Counted from the first letter of the stretch, positions 17,031 to 27,455 are shown. The stretch: DNA of 64,000 nucleotides from Deltaproteobacteria bacterium (GCA_021777225.1 JAJYDQ010000005.1:1-64000); one strand, 5' to 3'. A program made the numbers and translations. Notes: generated from the sequence alone by a model not told the origin.

Positions 17031-18295
17031 GCCAGGCATCGATGGACTTGCGAACAGTGTCTACAGTTTCGTGACGTCGAATACGTTGTTTTGACGAATC
17101 AAGACACCGCCGCGCTACTGATAATCAAAAATCAACTGAAATATGTGTTTATGTTGTGTCCCAAAGATCAATAACATCAACGTGAAGCGCGCCAAATACA
17201 GCCGGCGCGCTACACAATATGCGGAGGCGATCTGCCGTTAACCAGAACCAAGAAGTGATTTCTATCTAGAAGGGTCAATAAGAGTTTTCCAAAACCATTT
17301 CTTCTTCTGGGCCTCAAACTGCGAATCGGACCCAACGTTTCTTCCAGACCGATTGAGTACAATAAGAAACGCTGCCTGTTCTTATCGGGGATCATGGACA
17401 CTGTAGATCTTAGAAGTGACAACAAAGGAAGGAGTCGAGAATTAACGACGTAGATAGTCGATTTTGAACGGATAAACACCCCATTGAAGGAACCTATGCG
17501 GGCCGTGAAAAAACAGGCCCTGTTTTTCGTCGGAATAACTGATCGCGAATCAAGTCGAAGTATGTTGACGCGAGAGATTACGGAGGAGAACCAACTTATC
17601 GGCGAAATGCAACCAACTAAACATTTTATAAAATGACAGAAATTGGCAAGCGCCCCACGTGTAAAGCTACGAGGGGTGTTTTTAGAATGACAATCATCAA
17701 ACGCTCGCTGACACACTTGAGCGGCTCCTCGGCCATGGCCATAGTAAAAGGGTTAAAACCTAAAACAGGAACCAGTTGCCTATGATTAACTGAGCGCAGT
17801 TGCCTGGAACACTATTATAAAACCAATCAGGATCGCCCAGTACGAATCAATCGAAGTATAACAAGTTGTCAAACGGCTAATTATATGTTGGAACTGACTA
17901 ACTTGAACGTCAGTGTCGATAAGGTTAATTTGATTCGGGGTCCTCTGTCAACTCAATTTTTTCGATTTGTTGAATATATTAATCTTGTAAGGATGTTAGC
18001 ATCTCCAGCAAATTGCCACAGGTCTCACATTTCATAACTCGCTGATTTCTAAAAAATGACTTGCGCTAATGAAATAAAAAACGTAATCATAAAAACCTCG
18101 TCACGAAGAGACGTTGTACGCTCAAAAGCGTCCTCACACATATACTGATTAGTAACGTAGCGAATCTAATGATAATTTGGTTTATATGCCGGTTCTTTTG
18201 AAACCATTCACCTAGGAATTAATTCACGACTTGGCTATGTTCTTCGGACAAACCCGATAGGGTTATAATTCTATAGACGCGTCTTGGGGGTAACT
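17031..18295. other. 1.26-kb region without a convincing gene
   Basis: It lies between the divergent actP operon and the PrpE-like gene. A 168-codon leftward frame (17210-17716) exists but has no ribosome binding site or recognisable domain. Structures visible: an 8-bp perfect stem AGCGCGCC/GGCGCGCT (17186-17111 region, arms 17186-17193 and 17204-17211), a small ACGCT-CAAA-AGCGT hairpin near 18118-18131, and a TATAAT hexamer at 18265-18270 about 25 bases before the PrpE-like ATG. Regulatory sites for both acetate genes are likely here, but I cannot assign operators. Confidence 0.45.
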
Positions 18296-20188
18296 ATGAC
18301 GTATGCGGAAGCTTACAGGGAATCTCTGGAAAGTCCTGAAACCTTCTGGGGACGAGCGGCTGAGGCAATTGATTGGGACAAAAAATGGGATTTGGTTCTG
18401 GACCGGTCAAATCCGCCATTCTATCGATGGTTCCGTGGAGGGGTCCTAAACACCTGTTACAACGCTGTGGATCGTCATGTTGAGCGTGGCAGGGGTGATC
18501 AGGACGCCATAATTTATGACAGCCCGGTAACAAATACGATCCAGAAAATTACCTTTCGCGAAACTCAGAACAGAGTTGCAAAAATTGCGGGCATGCTGGT
18601 CAATCTTGGAGTGAAAAAGGGGGACACGGTCCTTATATACATGCCCATGATACCGGAAGCGGCTTTGTCAATGCTGGCCTGTGCGCGTATCGGGGCTGTT
18701 CATTCGGTGGTTTTTGGAGGATTTGCTCCTCGTGAACTGGCGGTCCGCATCGATGACGCCAAACCGGATGTCATATTGTCAGCCTCTTGCGGCATTGAGG
18801 TTAAACGGGTAATCCCCTATAAACCCCTGTTGGATGAAGCCATTGAAATAGCGGGACACAAACCCACAAAATGTGTGATCTGTCAAAGGCCAATGTCTGT
18901 TGCGGACCTAAAACCGGGGAGGGATTTCGACTGGGAGGAAAAAGAAGCGGCCGCGAAACCGGCGGACTGCGTAAAAGTTCAAGCTACTGACCCCCTTTAT
19001 ATCCTGTACACCTCAGGCACAACAGGAAAACCCAAAGGTGTGGTACGTGACAATGGCGGCCATGCGGTGGCTCTAATATGGAGCATGAAGCACATATACA
19101 ACATCGAACCTGGTGATGTTTACTGGGCCGCTTCGGATGTAGGCTGGGTCGTCGGGCATTCTTACATAGTCTATGCCCCACTTTTTATGGGGGCTACCAC
19201 CGTTCTGTTCGAAGGTAAACCGGTAGGGACACCTGACCCCGGGGCCTTCTGGAGAGTGATCTCTCAACACAAAGTTAAGGCCCTTTTTACCGCTCCTACC
19301 GCTATTCGGGCAATCAAGAGAGAAGATCCCAAGGGGGTGTTTCTAAAAGATTACGATCTTTCCAATTTTGAAACTCTTTTCCTGGCAGGGGAACGATTGG
19401 ACCCGGATACGTATTTCTGGGGCACCGACCTGTTGAAAAAGCCCGTCATAGATCATTGGTGGCAAACTGAAACAGCGTGGGCTATCGCCGGTAACTTCCG
19501 CGGCCTTGAGTTGTTTCCCATCAGGCCCGGTTCCGCAACCATGCCAATGCCTGGCTACAATATCAAAATTCTTGACCCTGTTACCGCTGAGGAACTAGGC
19601 CCTAACCAAAACGGCGTCATAACAGTGAAACTGCCATTGCCGCCTGCGAACTTGCCCACCCTGTGGAATGACGACAAACGTTTTGAGGAATCTTACGTCA
19701 ATCCATTTCCAGGTTATTATCTGACTGGAGATGGAGGTTACATCGACGAAGACGGCTACGTCTTTGTCATGGGCCGCATAGATGATGTCATAAATGTTGC
19801 AGGGCATCGTTTGTCGACAGGAGGCATGGAAGAAGTTCTGGCAAGACATCCCGATGTGGCGGAATGCGCCGTAGTAGGTGTAGCCGACGATCTCAAAGGT
19901 CAGGTACCCGTAGGGTTTGTTGTGCTCAAAGCTGGGGTGACCAAGCCTAAAGAGGAAATAGTTGACGAAGTCATTAAAATGGTTCGTAACGACATCGGAG
20001 CGGTCGCTTCATTCAAAAAAACCGTTGTTGTCGATCGTCTTCCCAAAACAAGGTCTGGAAAAGTTCTGAGGGGAACCATGAGGAAGATTGCGGATAATGA
20101 AGCGTATTCAGTCCCTTCGACCATCGATGACCCGGCTACTCTTGATGAAATAGGATCTGCTCTCAAAACGATCGGTTATGCCGTATAG
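18296..20188 (+). CDS. Acyl-CoA synthetase, propionyl-CoA synthetase (PrpE)-like
   Basis: 630 residues from the ATG at 18296, preceded by GGGGG at good spacing; a TTG four codons earlier is possible. All ANL-family motifs are present: YTSGTTGKPKG (P-loop), DHWWQTETAW, TGDGG, GRIDDVINVAGHRL and the C-terminal LPKTRSGKVLRGTMRKIAD with the catalytic Lys that is also the usual acetylation site. The stretch ASCGIEVKRVIPYKP is characteristic of PrpE rather than Acs. It therefore probably converts propionate (or acetate) plus CoA and ATP to the acyl-CoA. It is transcribed away from actP and overlaps the convergent exonuclease gene by 13 bases. Confidence 0.85.
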   Translation: MTYAEAYRESLESPETFWGRAAEAIDWDKKWDLVLDRSNPPFYRWFRGGVLNTCYNAVDRHVERGRGDQDAIIYDSPVTNTIQKITFRETQNRVAKIAGMLVNLGVKKGDTVLIYMPMIPEAALSMLACARIGAVHSVVFGGFAPRELAVRIDDAKPDVILSASCGIEVKRVIPYKPLLDEAIEIAGHKPTKCVICQRPMSVADLKPGRDFDWEEKEAAAKPADCVKVQATDPLYILYTSGTTGKPKGVVRDNGGHAVALIWSMKHIYNIEPGDVYWAASDVGWVVGHSYIVYAPLFMGATTVLFEGKPVGTPDPGAFWRVISQHKVKALFTAPTAIRAIKREDPKGVFLKDYDLSNFETLFLAGERLDPDTYFWGTDLLKKPVIDHWWQTETAWAIAGNFRGLELFPIRPGSATMPMPGYNIKILDPVTAEELGPNQNGVITVKLPLPPANLPTLWNDDKRFEESYVNPFPGYYLTGDGGYIDEDGYVFVMGRIDDVINVAGHRLSTGGMEEVLARHPDVAECAVVGVADDLKGQVPVGFVVLKAGVTKPKEEIVDEVIKMVRNDIGAVASFKKTVVVDRLPKTRSGKVLRGTMRKIADNEAYSVPSTIDDPATLDEIGSALKTIGYAV

Positions 20189-20904
20189 GAGTCCCGGTCA
20201 GAAGAAAAAGCGGCCCTGCTTTGGGCCGCAATCATATCTCTGAGAGTTGATATCCCGACATTCCTGAGCCTTTTGGCAAGAAAGAGGAAAAGATAAGCGG
20301 TTTGCATTGCGTCCTCGAGAGCGTCATGCTTTTCGAAAAGCGGCAAACCGTATTTTTTTGCAAGATCATTGAGACCAAAAGACAACCTCGAAACCCGGTC
20401 CTCGTAATAGTTTCTTTTTCTGTAGTCTTCATAAAACTGAGCCATTTTCATGGTGTCAATTACGGGATTCTTTATTGTGCCCCCCAAAAAATTTCTTGTA
20501 GCCCGGTTTAGAAAGTTCATGTCAATATTCACGAAATGCCCAACAATTACTGCGCCACTTGTGAAATCGACAAAATCCGGTAGTGTTTCAGAAAGTGGAG
20601 GAGCGTCGATTATCTGGCTTGGTGTAATCCTGTGGATCAAAGTGCTATCTTTGGGAAGGGGCTTATTAGGCCTTGCATAACAAAAGAAATTTTTGCCCAG
20701 GGCAATCCGGAGTTTTTGAACCCGTACGGCGCCAATAGAGACAATTTCGTCAGTGCGCGGGTCAAGTCCGGTTAACTCTGTATCGAAAACGACAAAATCG
20801 TAATCTTCCAGTGACTTATTACGATTAAAATCATAAAATTTTTGTCGATTTTTTTTCAGGGTTTCGTGTTTGGATAATCCAAGCCACTTTAGTATGTTGC
20901 TCAC
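20176..20904 (-). CDS. DEDDh 3'-5' exonuclease, DNA polymerase III epsilon-like
   Basis: 242 residues from a GTG, four bases after the stop of the cNMP-CBS-DUF294 gene. Three exonuclease motifs are intact: FDTELTG (Asp41, Glu43), GHFVNIDMNFL and HDALEDA (His-x4-Asp). In many bacteria this exonuclease is encoded beside a CBS-DUF294 protein and acetate-uptake genes, exactly the arrangement here, so it is probably not the replicative proofreading subunit. Its nucleic-acid or nucleotide substrate in this setting is unknown. It is the last gene of a leftward three-gene operon. Confidence 0.87.
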   Translation of the reverse strand: MSNILKWLGLSKHETLKKNRQKFYDFNRNKSLEDYDFVVFDTELTGLDPRTDEIVSIGAVRVQKLRIALGKNFFCYARPNKPLPKDSTLIHRITPSQIIDAPPLSETLPDFVDFTSGAVIVGHFVNIDMNFLNRATRNFLGGTIKNPVIDTMKMAQFYEDYRKRNYYEDRVSRLSFGLNDLAKKYGLPLFEKHDALEDAMQTAYLFLFLAKRLRNVGISTLRDMIAAQSRAAFSSDRDSYTA

Positions 20905-20908
20905 GTCA

Positions 20909-22840
20909 TTATTCCAGGACCCTGAATTCGGTTTTTACATATGCCTGAATCCTGCCAATTACTCCAAAGGCTTCCTTGAGAGTTTGTTTCTCAACGTCTG
21001 TAAGTTCCGACGGGTCAATATAATTGTCCGGCTGTTGACCGGACTCTAGAAGTCTCAATTGATGGATTAAGCGAATTTGTGTTTGAAATTCATAAGCTTC
21101 CACAGTTTCTGTATATAATTCATTAGGAATGGCTCCAGCTTCTCCGAGCATTCTTAGTCTAGTCAGGGTATTAGTTTCTGTTAGTCCATTTCTTAATGCC
21201 ATAATTCTGGCAAAGTCAACAAATGGGGTTAATCCGCGTGTCTTTATGTCAAGTCGGTCTTTGTGTTCTCCATTTTTCTCGACCAGAAAACCTCTGAAAA
21301 AAGAAAGGGGTGTCTTGGTGGACATGCAATCACGCGCCAGATGCATAAGAAATATGCCTCTATTAGGCGCCTGTATGACGACGTAATCTCTGAGACGCTC
21401 CGCAAGTTTTAAATAACCATGCCCAGGCCTAAAATCGAAGAAAATGGTGGCATGCAAAACAGCTTGGGGTTCCGGCGCGCTCATCCATCTGTCAAAGTAA
21501 TTCCTCCATACGGCGAAGGGCTTGCGCCATTTCGGATTTGACGCCATTATTTCACCCTTACAAAGAGGATAACCGCAGGCTTCGATATGCTGAATGGCGA
21601 GATTTCCAAATCGGCGGAAATACAGTTTTGCTTCTTTAACATGGTCCCAATCTTCAGGGGGTGTTTCATAAATCAAGGCATTGTCCTGGTCCGTCTTGAA
21701 AGTCTGTTCCTGCCTACCTTCGCTACCCATGAGGATCCAGCAATATGGGTAAGGCGGTGGTCCAACCTGTTTTTCCAGAAGAATGAGGACACGGTTAACT
21801 ATGTGGTCGTTTAAGGCTGTAATCATGCGTGCCACGTCGTTGGCTTTAGCTCCTTCTGTTATAAGTTTTCTGACTATGAGCGTGGTCGCTTCAGACAACG
21901 GGTAAAGACCTTCTATCTTCGTCTGGGAAACGATTTCCCTGTATAATGACATCGGAGAAACGCCTTGATCGACCATGATGTCATGGGTTGACACAACGCC
22001 CACGATCTTGTTGCCCTCGTTTACAGCCAGATGATGCGTTTCAAGGTTCATCATGGTAATCAAAGCGTCGAAGCAAATGGTTTCCGCAGATATTGATTTG
22101 ACTGGAGATGACATTGCCTCCATTACCGGGGCCTGTGAACTCAAGCCTTTTGAAACTACTTTGGTCCTGAGATCGTTGTCAGTGACGATACCAATTATGT
22201 CTCCTTTTTCATCCGTGACCAGCACGGAGCCAACGCCGTTTTCAGTCATGCTCGTGGCTGCGCTCTGAATCGTGTCCGAGGCCGCTACTACTTCTAGAGG
22301 CCTTTTTAATATGTCTTTAACTCTCGAAGAGAAAAGCCGCAAACCCTCTTCCGATCTGGGCTCTAACTTTTGACTCCGTAATTCTTCATACGCGATATCC
22401 ATTACGTCACTTGAGAATTTTTCCCATAGATGTCCGGCAAAAGTTGGGATTCTCTTCAGGAGATCCAGAAAGATTTCCTTTTCGAGTAGATAGCAGAATG
22501 TATCTTCAATCGCTTCAACGGTAAACAGGGACTTGACTCCACGAATAATGGACAGTGCGCCAAATTGACTGCCCTCGCCTCTTACATCCTGAAGGATTGA
22601 CCTGTTCTCCGAATCTATGAGGTTGATTTTTATGGCTCCGCGAAAGATCAGAAAAAGGTGGGAAAGTTGAGATACATTCTGTTCCAGTATGACAGAGCCC
22701 TTTTCAAAAAAGTCAACGGACATCCTTTTGGAAATTCTCTCAAGGACCTGCTCCTCAAGGTCGCTGAAAGGCCTGATCGATTTGAGAAATTCTAGAACCG
22801 CTTCTGGGTCCGCCTTATGCGAATCATTTTTTTGCGGCAT
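20909..22840 (-). CDS. cNMP-binding/CBS/DUF294 nucleotidyltransferase-like regulator, active-site motif intact
   Basis: 643 residues with GAGGAG upstream of the ATG. Domain order: cyclic-nucleotide-binding domain (about 15-135), two CBS domains (about 175-295), a DUF294 nucleotidyltransferase domain and the DUF294 C-terminal helical domain (about 500-640). The GlnD-like active-site signature is complete: MGSEGRQEQTFKTDQDN, with Gly372-Ser373, Asp384 and Asp386. Such proteins are cytosolic and thought to couple nucleotide sensing to modification of an unknown partner. It sits between its paralogue and the exonuclease in one operon within the acetate island, so a role in controlling acetate metabolism is inferred. 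Confidence 0.88.
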   Translation of the reverse strand: MPQKNDSHKADPEAVLEFLKSIRPFSDLEEQVLERISKRMSVDFFEKGSVILEQNVSQLSHLFLIFRGAIKINLIDSENRSILQDVRGEGSQFGALSIIRGVKSLFTVEAIEDTFCYLLEKEIFLDLLKRIPTFAGHLWEKFSSDVMDIAYEELRSQKLEPRSEEGLRLFSSRVKDILKRPLEVVAASDTIQSAATSMTENGVGSVLVTDEKGDIIGIVTDNDLRTKVVSKGLSSQAPVMEAMSSPVKSISAETICFDALITMMNLETHHLAVNEGNKIVGVVSTHDIMVDQGVSPMSLYREIVSQTKIEGLYPLSEATTLIVRKLITEGAKANDVARMITALNDHIVNRVLILLEKQVGPPPYPYCWILMGSEGRQEQTFKTDQDNALIYETPPEDWDHVKEAKLYFRRFGNLAIQHIEACGYPLCKGEIMASNPKWRKPFAVWRNYFDRWMSAPEPQAVLHATIFFDFRPGHGYLKLAERLRDYVVIQAPNRGIFLMHLARDCMSTKTPLSFFRGFLVEKNGEHKDRLDIKTRGLTPFVDFARIMALRNGLTETNTLTRLRMLGEAGAIPNELYTETVEAYEFQTQIRLIHQLRLLESGQQPDNYIDPSELTDVEKQTLKEAFGVIGRIQAYVKTEFRVLE

Positions 22841-22899
22841 GAATCGCTCCTCTCTAAAAAAACCGAATTCGTTTCAAACCTCGGGTTCTTACAAACTAT

Positions 22900-24819
22900 T
22901 TATAAGAACGCTTCTTTTACAATTACCTGAAACCGACCAATCAAGGCAAAAGTTTCTTTGAGAGTTCTTTTTTCGAGTTCAGTTAAGTCCATTTGATCAA
23001 TTGTATAGCTTGGAACAGTATTGACAGCGAGCGATCGCAATTGGTTCATCAGAATCAACTGGGTTTGAAATTCATATGCTTCCAGGGCTTCAGAGCAAAG
23101 ATCTTCACTTATAGCGCCCGCATGCGCCAACGATTTTAGTCGTGTCAACGTGTTTGTTTCGGTAACCTGATATTTGAAGGACATTATTCTTGCAAAATCG
23201 GTAAAGGGCTCAGCCAGGCGGTTTTCCAAATCAAGTCTGTGGAGTTGAGTTCCATCAGCTTCCACAATCGTGTTCCTGAAAAAGGACACGGGCGGCTTAA
23301 TGCTTAAAAACTCTTCCGCCAGACCCTTCATAAAATTCTTGCTGCAGGCTATCCTTTCAAACAGCAAACTTTTAAGAGATGTGGAAACTTTATCTTCTCT
23401 TGGGACAGCGCGCATATCCAGAAAATTCTTGGCAATCGCAATCTCGGGAGGAATAGGGTTGTGTGTCCATTCGTCAATATAGCTCGACCAAACATCAATT
23501 GGCTTGCGCCACCTTGGATTGCCTGCGGATATCTTTAATCTAAGAGTGTCTCCGAAACAACTGGAGAAAAAATCATTTAGTCGCTCCGTGATGTTTTCCA
23601 GACACATTTCTTTTTCATCGGCGCCAAGTGAATTCTGATCATTGTTATAAACCGCCAGATAATCATAGACAGGGACAAAGGTCTGTTCCATTCTGGCGGC
23701 CCTTCCAAGAAGTATGAAACTAGGCCTGAAAGGGCCCAATTCCGGGCAGCGAGCAATCAAATCGAGCGCTCTTCTGAATATTCCGTCATGAAGCAGAGTG
23801 ATCACGTTGGTACAGTGGCTGGCCTTGGCTCCTTCTTCCATCAAATTTCGGATCATGCCCGGAGTATTGCGAGTCAGCGAATTCATAGCTTCAGGGGTTT
23901 CCCCGGATTTTATCTCACGCAATATAATTATCGGTGAGGTTATCTGATGGACCATGATATCCCGTTTTGTAACGATACCAACCACTTCATTTCCCTGAGT
24001 GGCCGGGAGGTGATTAATCCGCTCCCTCACCATCCTCAGCGCAGCCTCAAACAGTCTTGCCTCAACTGGAATAGTCCTGATTGGCGCCGACATGATACGC
24101 TCGACCGGCAGTTTGTAATTGAGGCCACGGGCTACCACTTTTGAGCGGAGGTCCTTTTTTGTGACTATCCCGATGATCTTTTCGGAGTTGTCCCTGATAA
24201 GGACTGAGCCGATGCTGAATTGTGTCATGGTCTCGGCCACTTGCTGAATGGTTGAGTTCAAGTCTGTAACGTGAAAATTGGGCCTTATAATGTCAGAAAC
24301 GCGAATAGTGAAATAATCAAAACGCTTGAGGCCGATAGTGCGAATTCGTTCGTTTCTAGTTTCCGAATAAGCATGCGAAATTCTGTCTTTTTGAAACTCG
24401 TTCCGGAAGAATTTATCGAACGAAGGCTGTTCTGATGCTAGCTTGAGAAATATGTCCCGAGGCAGCAAGAAGCAAAAAGTATCTTCCAGCGCCTCAACAG
24501 TAACATCAGGTTTTTGGTCCGCCAAAAGCCATGATCCTCCCAACATTTCTCCTTCACCGCCAATGCTCTTGAGCGTGAAGGAGTCTCCTTCGCTCCGAAT
24601 AAAAACCCTCACACTACCTTTCTGGATGATGTGTAGGTGGGGAACATCGGTAAAATGCGGTCCAAAAATTGGAGCGCCTTTGGGGTAAAATTCGACCTCA
24701 AGATCTCCGACAATGTCTTGGATTAATGAAAGACCAAGCTCTTTGAATGGAGAAAACCTCCCCAGAAATTGAACGGCGACCTTAGATTGTACAGTGTAGC
24801 CCTTTGAATTGTCGATCAT
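22900..24819 (-). CDS. cNMP-binding/CBS/DUF294 paralogue with a degenerate active site
   Basis: 639 residues from the ATG at 24819. This start aligns it residue-for-residue with its paralogue; a TTG at 24948 with a fair GAGG site would add 43 odd, Cys-rich residues. Domain order is the same as in the paralogue: cNMP-binding, two CBS, DUF294, DUF294_C. The nucleotidyltransferase signature is broken, reading LGRAARMEQTFVPVYDY where the paralogue has LMGSEGRQEQTFKTDQDN: Ser373 is Arg, Thr383 is Pro and Asp384 is Val, while Asp386 remains. I infer loss of transferase activity with the sensing domains kept. It is the first gene of the leftward operon, 59 bases before its active paralogue. Confidence 0.85.
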   Translation of the reverse strand: MIDNSKGYTVQSKVAVQFLGRFSPFKELGLSLIQDIVGDLEVEFYPKGAPIFGPHFTDVPHLHIIQKGSVRVFIRSEGDSFTLKSIGGEGEMLGGSWLLADQKPDVTVEALEDTFCFLLPRDIFLKLASEQPSFDKFFRNEFQKDRISHAYSETRNERIRTIGLKRFDYFTIRVSDIIRPNFHVTDLNSTIQQVAETMTQFSIGSVLIRDNSEKIIGIVTKKDLRSKVVARGLNYKLPVERIMSAPIRTIPVEARLFEAALRMVRERINHLPATQGNEVVGIVTKRDIMVHQITSPIIILREIKSGETPEAMNSLTRNTPGMIRNLMEEGAKASHCTNVITLLHDGIFRRALDLIARCPELGPFRPSFILLGRAARMEQTFVPVYDYLAVYNNDQNSLGADEKEMCLENITERLNDFFSSCFGDTLRLKISAGNPRWRKPIDVWSSYIDEWTHNPIPPEIAIAKNFLDMRAVPREDKVSTSLKSLLFERIACSKNFMKGLAEEFLSIKPPVSFFRNTIVEADGTQLHRLDLENRLAEPFTDFARIMSFKYQVTETNTLTRLKSLAHAGAISEDLCSEALEAYEFQTQLILMNQLRSLAVNTVPSYTIDQMDLTELEKRTLKETFALIGRFQVIVKEAFL

Positions 24820-25422
24820 GATATTTCTCGACTGGACCGGCTGACTGTTCGCGTTTGAATTGCAATAGACAGGTCTAAGTGATACGCCCTCGACGCAAAA
24901 AAAGCAAACGACGATTTGAAATGAGAAGATTTCCCTATTATGGACCAATATGTATTCCTCATCTCTCTAATATCGTAACTGAAATCGTTCAACTTTTGTG
25001 GAAGATCCGGTTGTGGCTATTTTAACATGCTTGACAATGACCGCCTTCCCATTGTAACAAGATAGTAATGTCAACTTCAGACAAATCATCAATCCTGTCC
25101 GAATAAAATGCGAGGCCGAAGCGGGATCTCGTGACAATAGTGTTCGCGTGGATGTTTTCGGTGGCTCCGGGGACATAAAATTTCCTGGCGCCATGCGAAT
25201 TGTTTACGGTCGCCGGTATTCCAAAAAAATTGTGTTTGTGGAGCGAGTGCAAATTTCTCGGCTTTTAGCCATGTCTATTATAAGTGGCTTGGTAGGTAGC
25301 GATCCGGAAAAAGCTCTTTAGCTAATTCAATGAAAGGGGGAATGAGATAACCTAAGGGGATATAATGGGAATAACTTTGTCAAGTCTCTACCTAAACAGT
25401 AACCAGAAAGGAGGGTTTGCTC
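24820..25422. other. Divergent control region between the DUF294 operon and acs
   Basis: No gene is supported. The region must carry promoters in both directions. A TATAAT at 25361-25366 lies 56 bases before the acs start but has no good -35. No clear sigma-54 (GG-N10-GC) element was found. Confidence 0.45.
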
Positions 25423-27381
25423 ATGGAGAATGCCCCAAAGTGGTATGATGTCCATCTTGAAGGGTACAAAAAAGTGGCCTACGTGAAGGGGATGGATCAG
25501 TATAACGATATGTACAGAAGGTCACTCGAAGATGTTGACAACTTTTGGGCCGAACAGGCAAGAGAGTATCTCACCTGGGACAAAGAGTGGGATTCCGTGC
25601 TCAATTATGATTTCCACAAAGCAAATATCGAATGGTTTGCGGGTGGGAAACTCAACGCTTGCTATAATGCCCTGGACCGACATATCGATCAGTTGAAGAA
25701 CAAGGTCGCCTACTACTGGGAAGGTGACAACCCGGCGGAATCAAAGACGGTCACTTACCTCGACCTTTACAAGGATGTGAACAAATTCGCCGCCGCCCTG
25801 CTTGCTAAAGGCGTCAAGAAGGGCGATCGGGTTATCATTTATCTGCCGATGATTGTGGAATTGTCAATAGCCATGCTGGCTTGCGCCAGGATCGGGGCCG
25901 TTCATTGTGTTATTTTCGGCGGTTTCAGCGCGGAATCAATAGCTAGCCGTATTCATGATTGCGGCGCAAAAGTGGTCATCACCGTTGATGGAGGATACCG
26001 CGGCGGAAAAGTTCTTCAGTTGAAAAAAACCGTGGACGATGCTTTACAGCAATGCCCCGGAATAGAGACGGTTGTAGTATTGAATAGATGTGGCCTGGAT
26101 CTCAAACTGGACCCCAAAAAGGAATTTTGGTGGCACGAATTAGTTTCAGACCCCAAACTACCGGCGTATGTGAAACCTGAAACGATGGACGCCGAGGACC
26201 CGCTATTCATTCTTTATACAAGCGGTAGCACAGGGAAACCCAAAGGTGTTTTACACACTCACGCAGGGTACCTTCTTTACGCTGCCATGACGTGTAAACT
26301 GGTGTTTGACATCAAGCCTAATGAGACGTTTTGGTGCACCGCCGACATAGGCTGGATTACAGGTCACACATACATTGTTTACGGACCTTTGATTGACGGA
26401 TTCACGAGCGTCATGTTTGAAGGCATTCCAACTTATCCGGGCTTTGACCGGTACTGGGAAATTGTCGCCAAAAGAAAGGTAGACAAATTTTATACAGCGC
26501 CAACGGTAATCCGTTCACTAGCCAAAGAGGGAGAAACGCATGTCCAAAAGCATGATGTTTCGTCCCTGAAACTTCTTGGGACGGTCGGGGAACCGATAAA
26601 CCCGGAGGCGTGGAGATGGTACTTCCACCATGTCGGTCGTGATTGGTGTCCAATAGTGGACACATGGTGGCAAACCGAAACAGGTGGGCATATGATGACT
26701 CCACTACCCGGAGTCGCTCCAATCAAGCCTGGGTCATGCTCATTCCCGTTCTTTGGCGTAGATCCGGTGATTTTGGACCCAGAGACTGGAGAGGAAGTTA
26801 CAGTACCTAATCAGGAGGGCGCTCTGTTCATCAAGAAACCGTGGCCCGGAATGGCCAGAACGGTGTACGGAGATCATGATCGTTTCGTCGACACTTATTT
26901 TTCAAGGGTCCCAGGATTGTATTTTACTGGTGACGGAGCCAAAAAGGATGAAGACGGTTTCTTCTGGATTACTGGAAGAATAGACGACGTGCTTAACGTT
27001 TCAGGTCATAGGCTTGGGACAGCGGAGGTTGAGTCTGCGCTAGTGCTCCACCCAAAAGTCGCGGAAGCAGCGGTTGTCGGTTTCCCGCATGAAATAAAGG
27101 GACAGGGCATTTACGCTTTCGTTACGGTGAACACAGGCGTGGAAAAGACCGATGAATTGAAGAAGGAACTGGTTAAGCTAGTTCGGACGCAAATCGGCCC
27201 CATCGCTTCACCGGACGCTATCCAGTGGGCAGATGGATTACCAAAGACACGAAGTGGCAAAATTATGCGTCGTTTACTAAAGAAGATCGCGGCTGGAACA
27301 GTCGAAGACCTTGGTGATACCACAACGCTTGCAGATCCGACAATTGTGGCGCATCTGGTAAATGATCGCGTAACTATCTAA
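25423..27381 (+). CDS. acs: Acetyl-CoA synthetase
   Basis: 652 residues, the usual Acs length, from an ATG eight bases after AAGGAGGG. All motifs are intact: YTSGSTGKPKG, DTWWQTETGGHMM (including the Trp that limits the acyl pocket to acetate), TGDGAKKDEDG, GRIDDVLNVSGHRL, and the C-terminal PKTRSGKIMRR with the catalytic Lys. It activates acetate to acetyl-CoA through acetyl-AMP in the cytosol. An AcuC-like deacetylase follows, which suggests that the catalytic Lys is controlled by reversible acetylation. Confidence 0.95.
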   Translation: MENAPKWYDVHLEGYKKVAYVKGMDQYNDMYRRSLEDVDNFWAEQAREYLTWDKEWDSVLNYDFHKANIEWFAGGKLNACYNALDRHIDQLKNKVAYYWEGDNPAESKTVTYLDLYKDVNKFAAALLAKGVKKGDRVIIYLPMIVELSIAMLACARIGAVHCVIFGGFSAESIASRIHDCGAKVVITVDGGYRGGKVLQLKKTVDDALQQCPGIETVVVLNRCGLDLKLDPKKEFWWHELVSDPKLPAYVKPETMDAEDPLFILYTSGSTGKPKGVLHTHAGYLLYAAMTCKLVFDIKPNETFWCTADIGWITGHTYIVYGPLIDGFTSVMFEGIPTYPGFDRYWEIVAKRKVDKFYTAPTVIRSLAKEGETHVQKHDVSSLKLLGTVGEPINPEAWRWYFHHVGRDWCPIVDTWWQTETGGHMMTPLPGVAPIKPGSCSFPFFGVDPVILDPETGEEVTVPNQEGALFIKKPWPGMARTVYGDHDRFVDTYFSRVPGLYFTGDGAKKDEDGFFWITGRIDDVLNVSGHRLGTAEVESALVLHPKVAEAAVVGFPHEIKGQGIYAFVTVNTGVEKTDELKKELVKLVRTQIGPIASPDAIQWADGLPKTRSGKIMRRLLKKIAAGTVEDLGDTTTLADPTIVAHLVNDRVTI

Positions 27382-27406
27382 TTAATTTGTAGATTCAACA
27401 GGTCCA

Positions 27407-27455
27407 TCTGGTAGCCTGACCGGCCTGTCTATCAGGAAGCTGGTCAGGCCCCAGA
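27407..27455 (+). terminator. Imperfect hairpin after acs
   Basis: GCCTGACC (27414-27421) pairs with GGTCAGGC (27442-27449) and is extended by TCTGG/CCAGA on the outside. There is no T tract, so this may be a Rho-independent-like attenuator or an mRNA-stabilising structure between acs and the deacetylase gene. Confidence 0.4.

Noticed and set aside
17210-17716. 168-codon leftward frame in the gap before the PrpE-like gene
   Set aside because: No ribosome binding site, no domain, composition unlike neighbouring proteins.
24820-25422. Sigma-54 promoter before acs
   Set aside because: No GG-N10-GC arrangement of sufficient quality was found.
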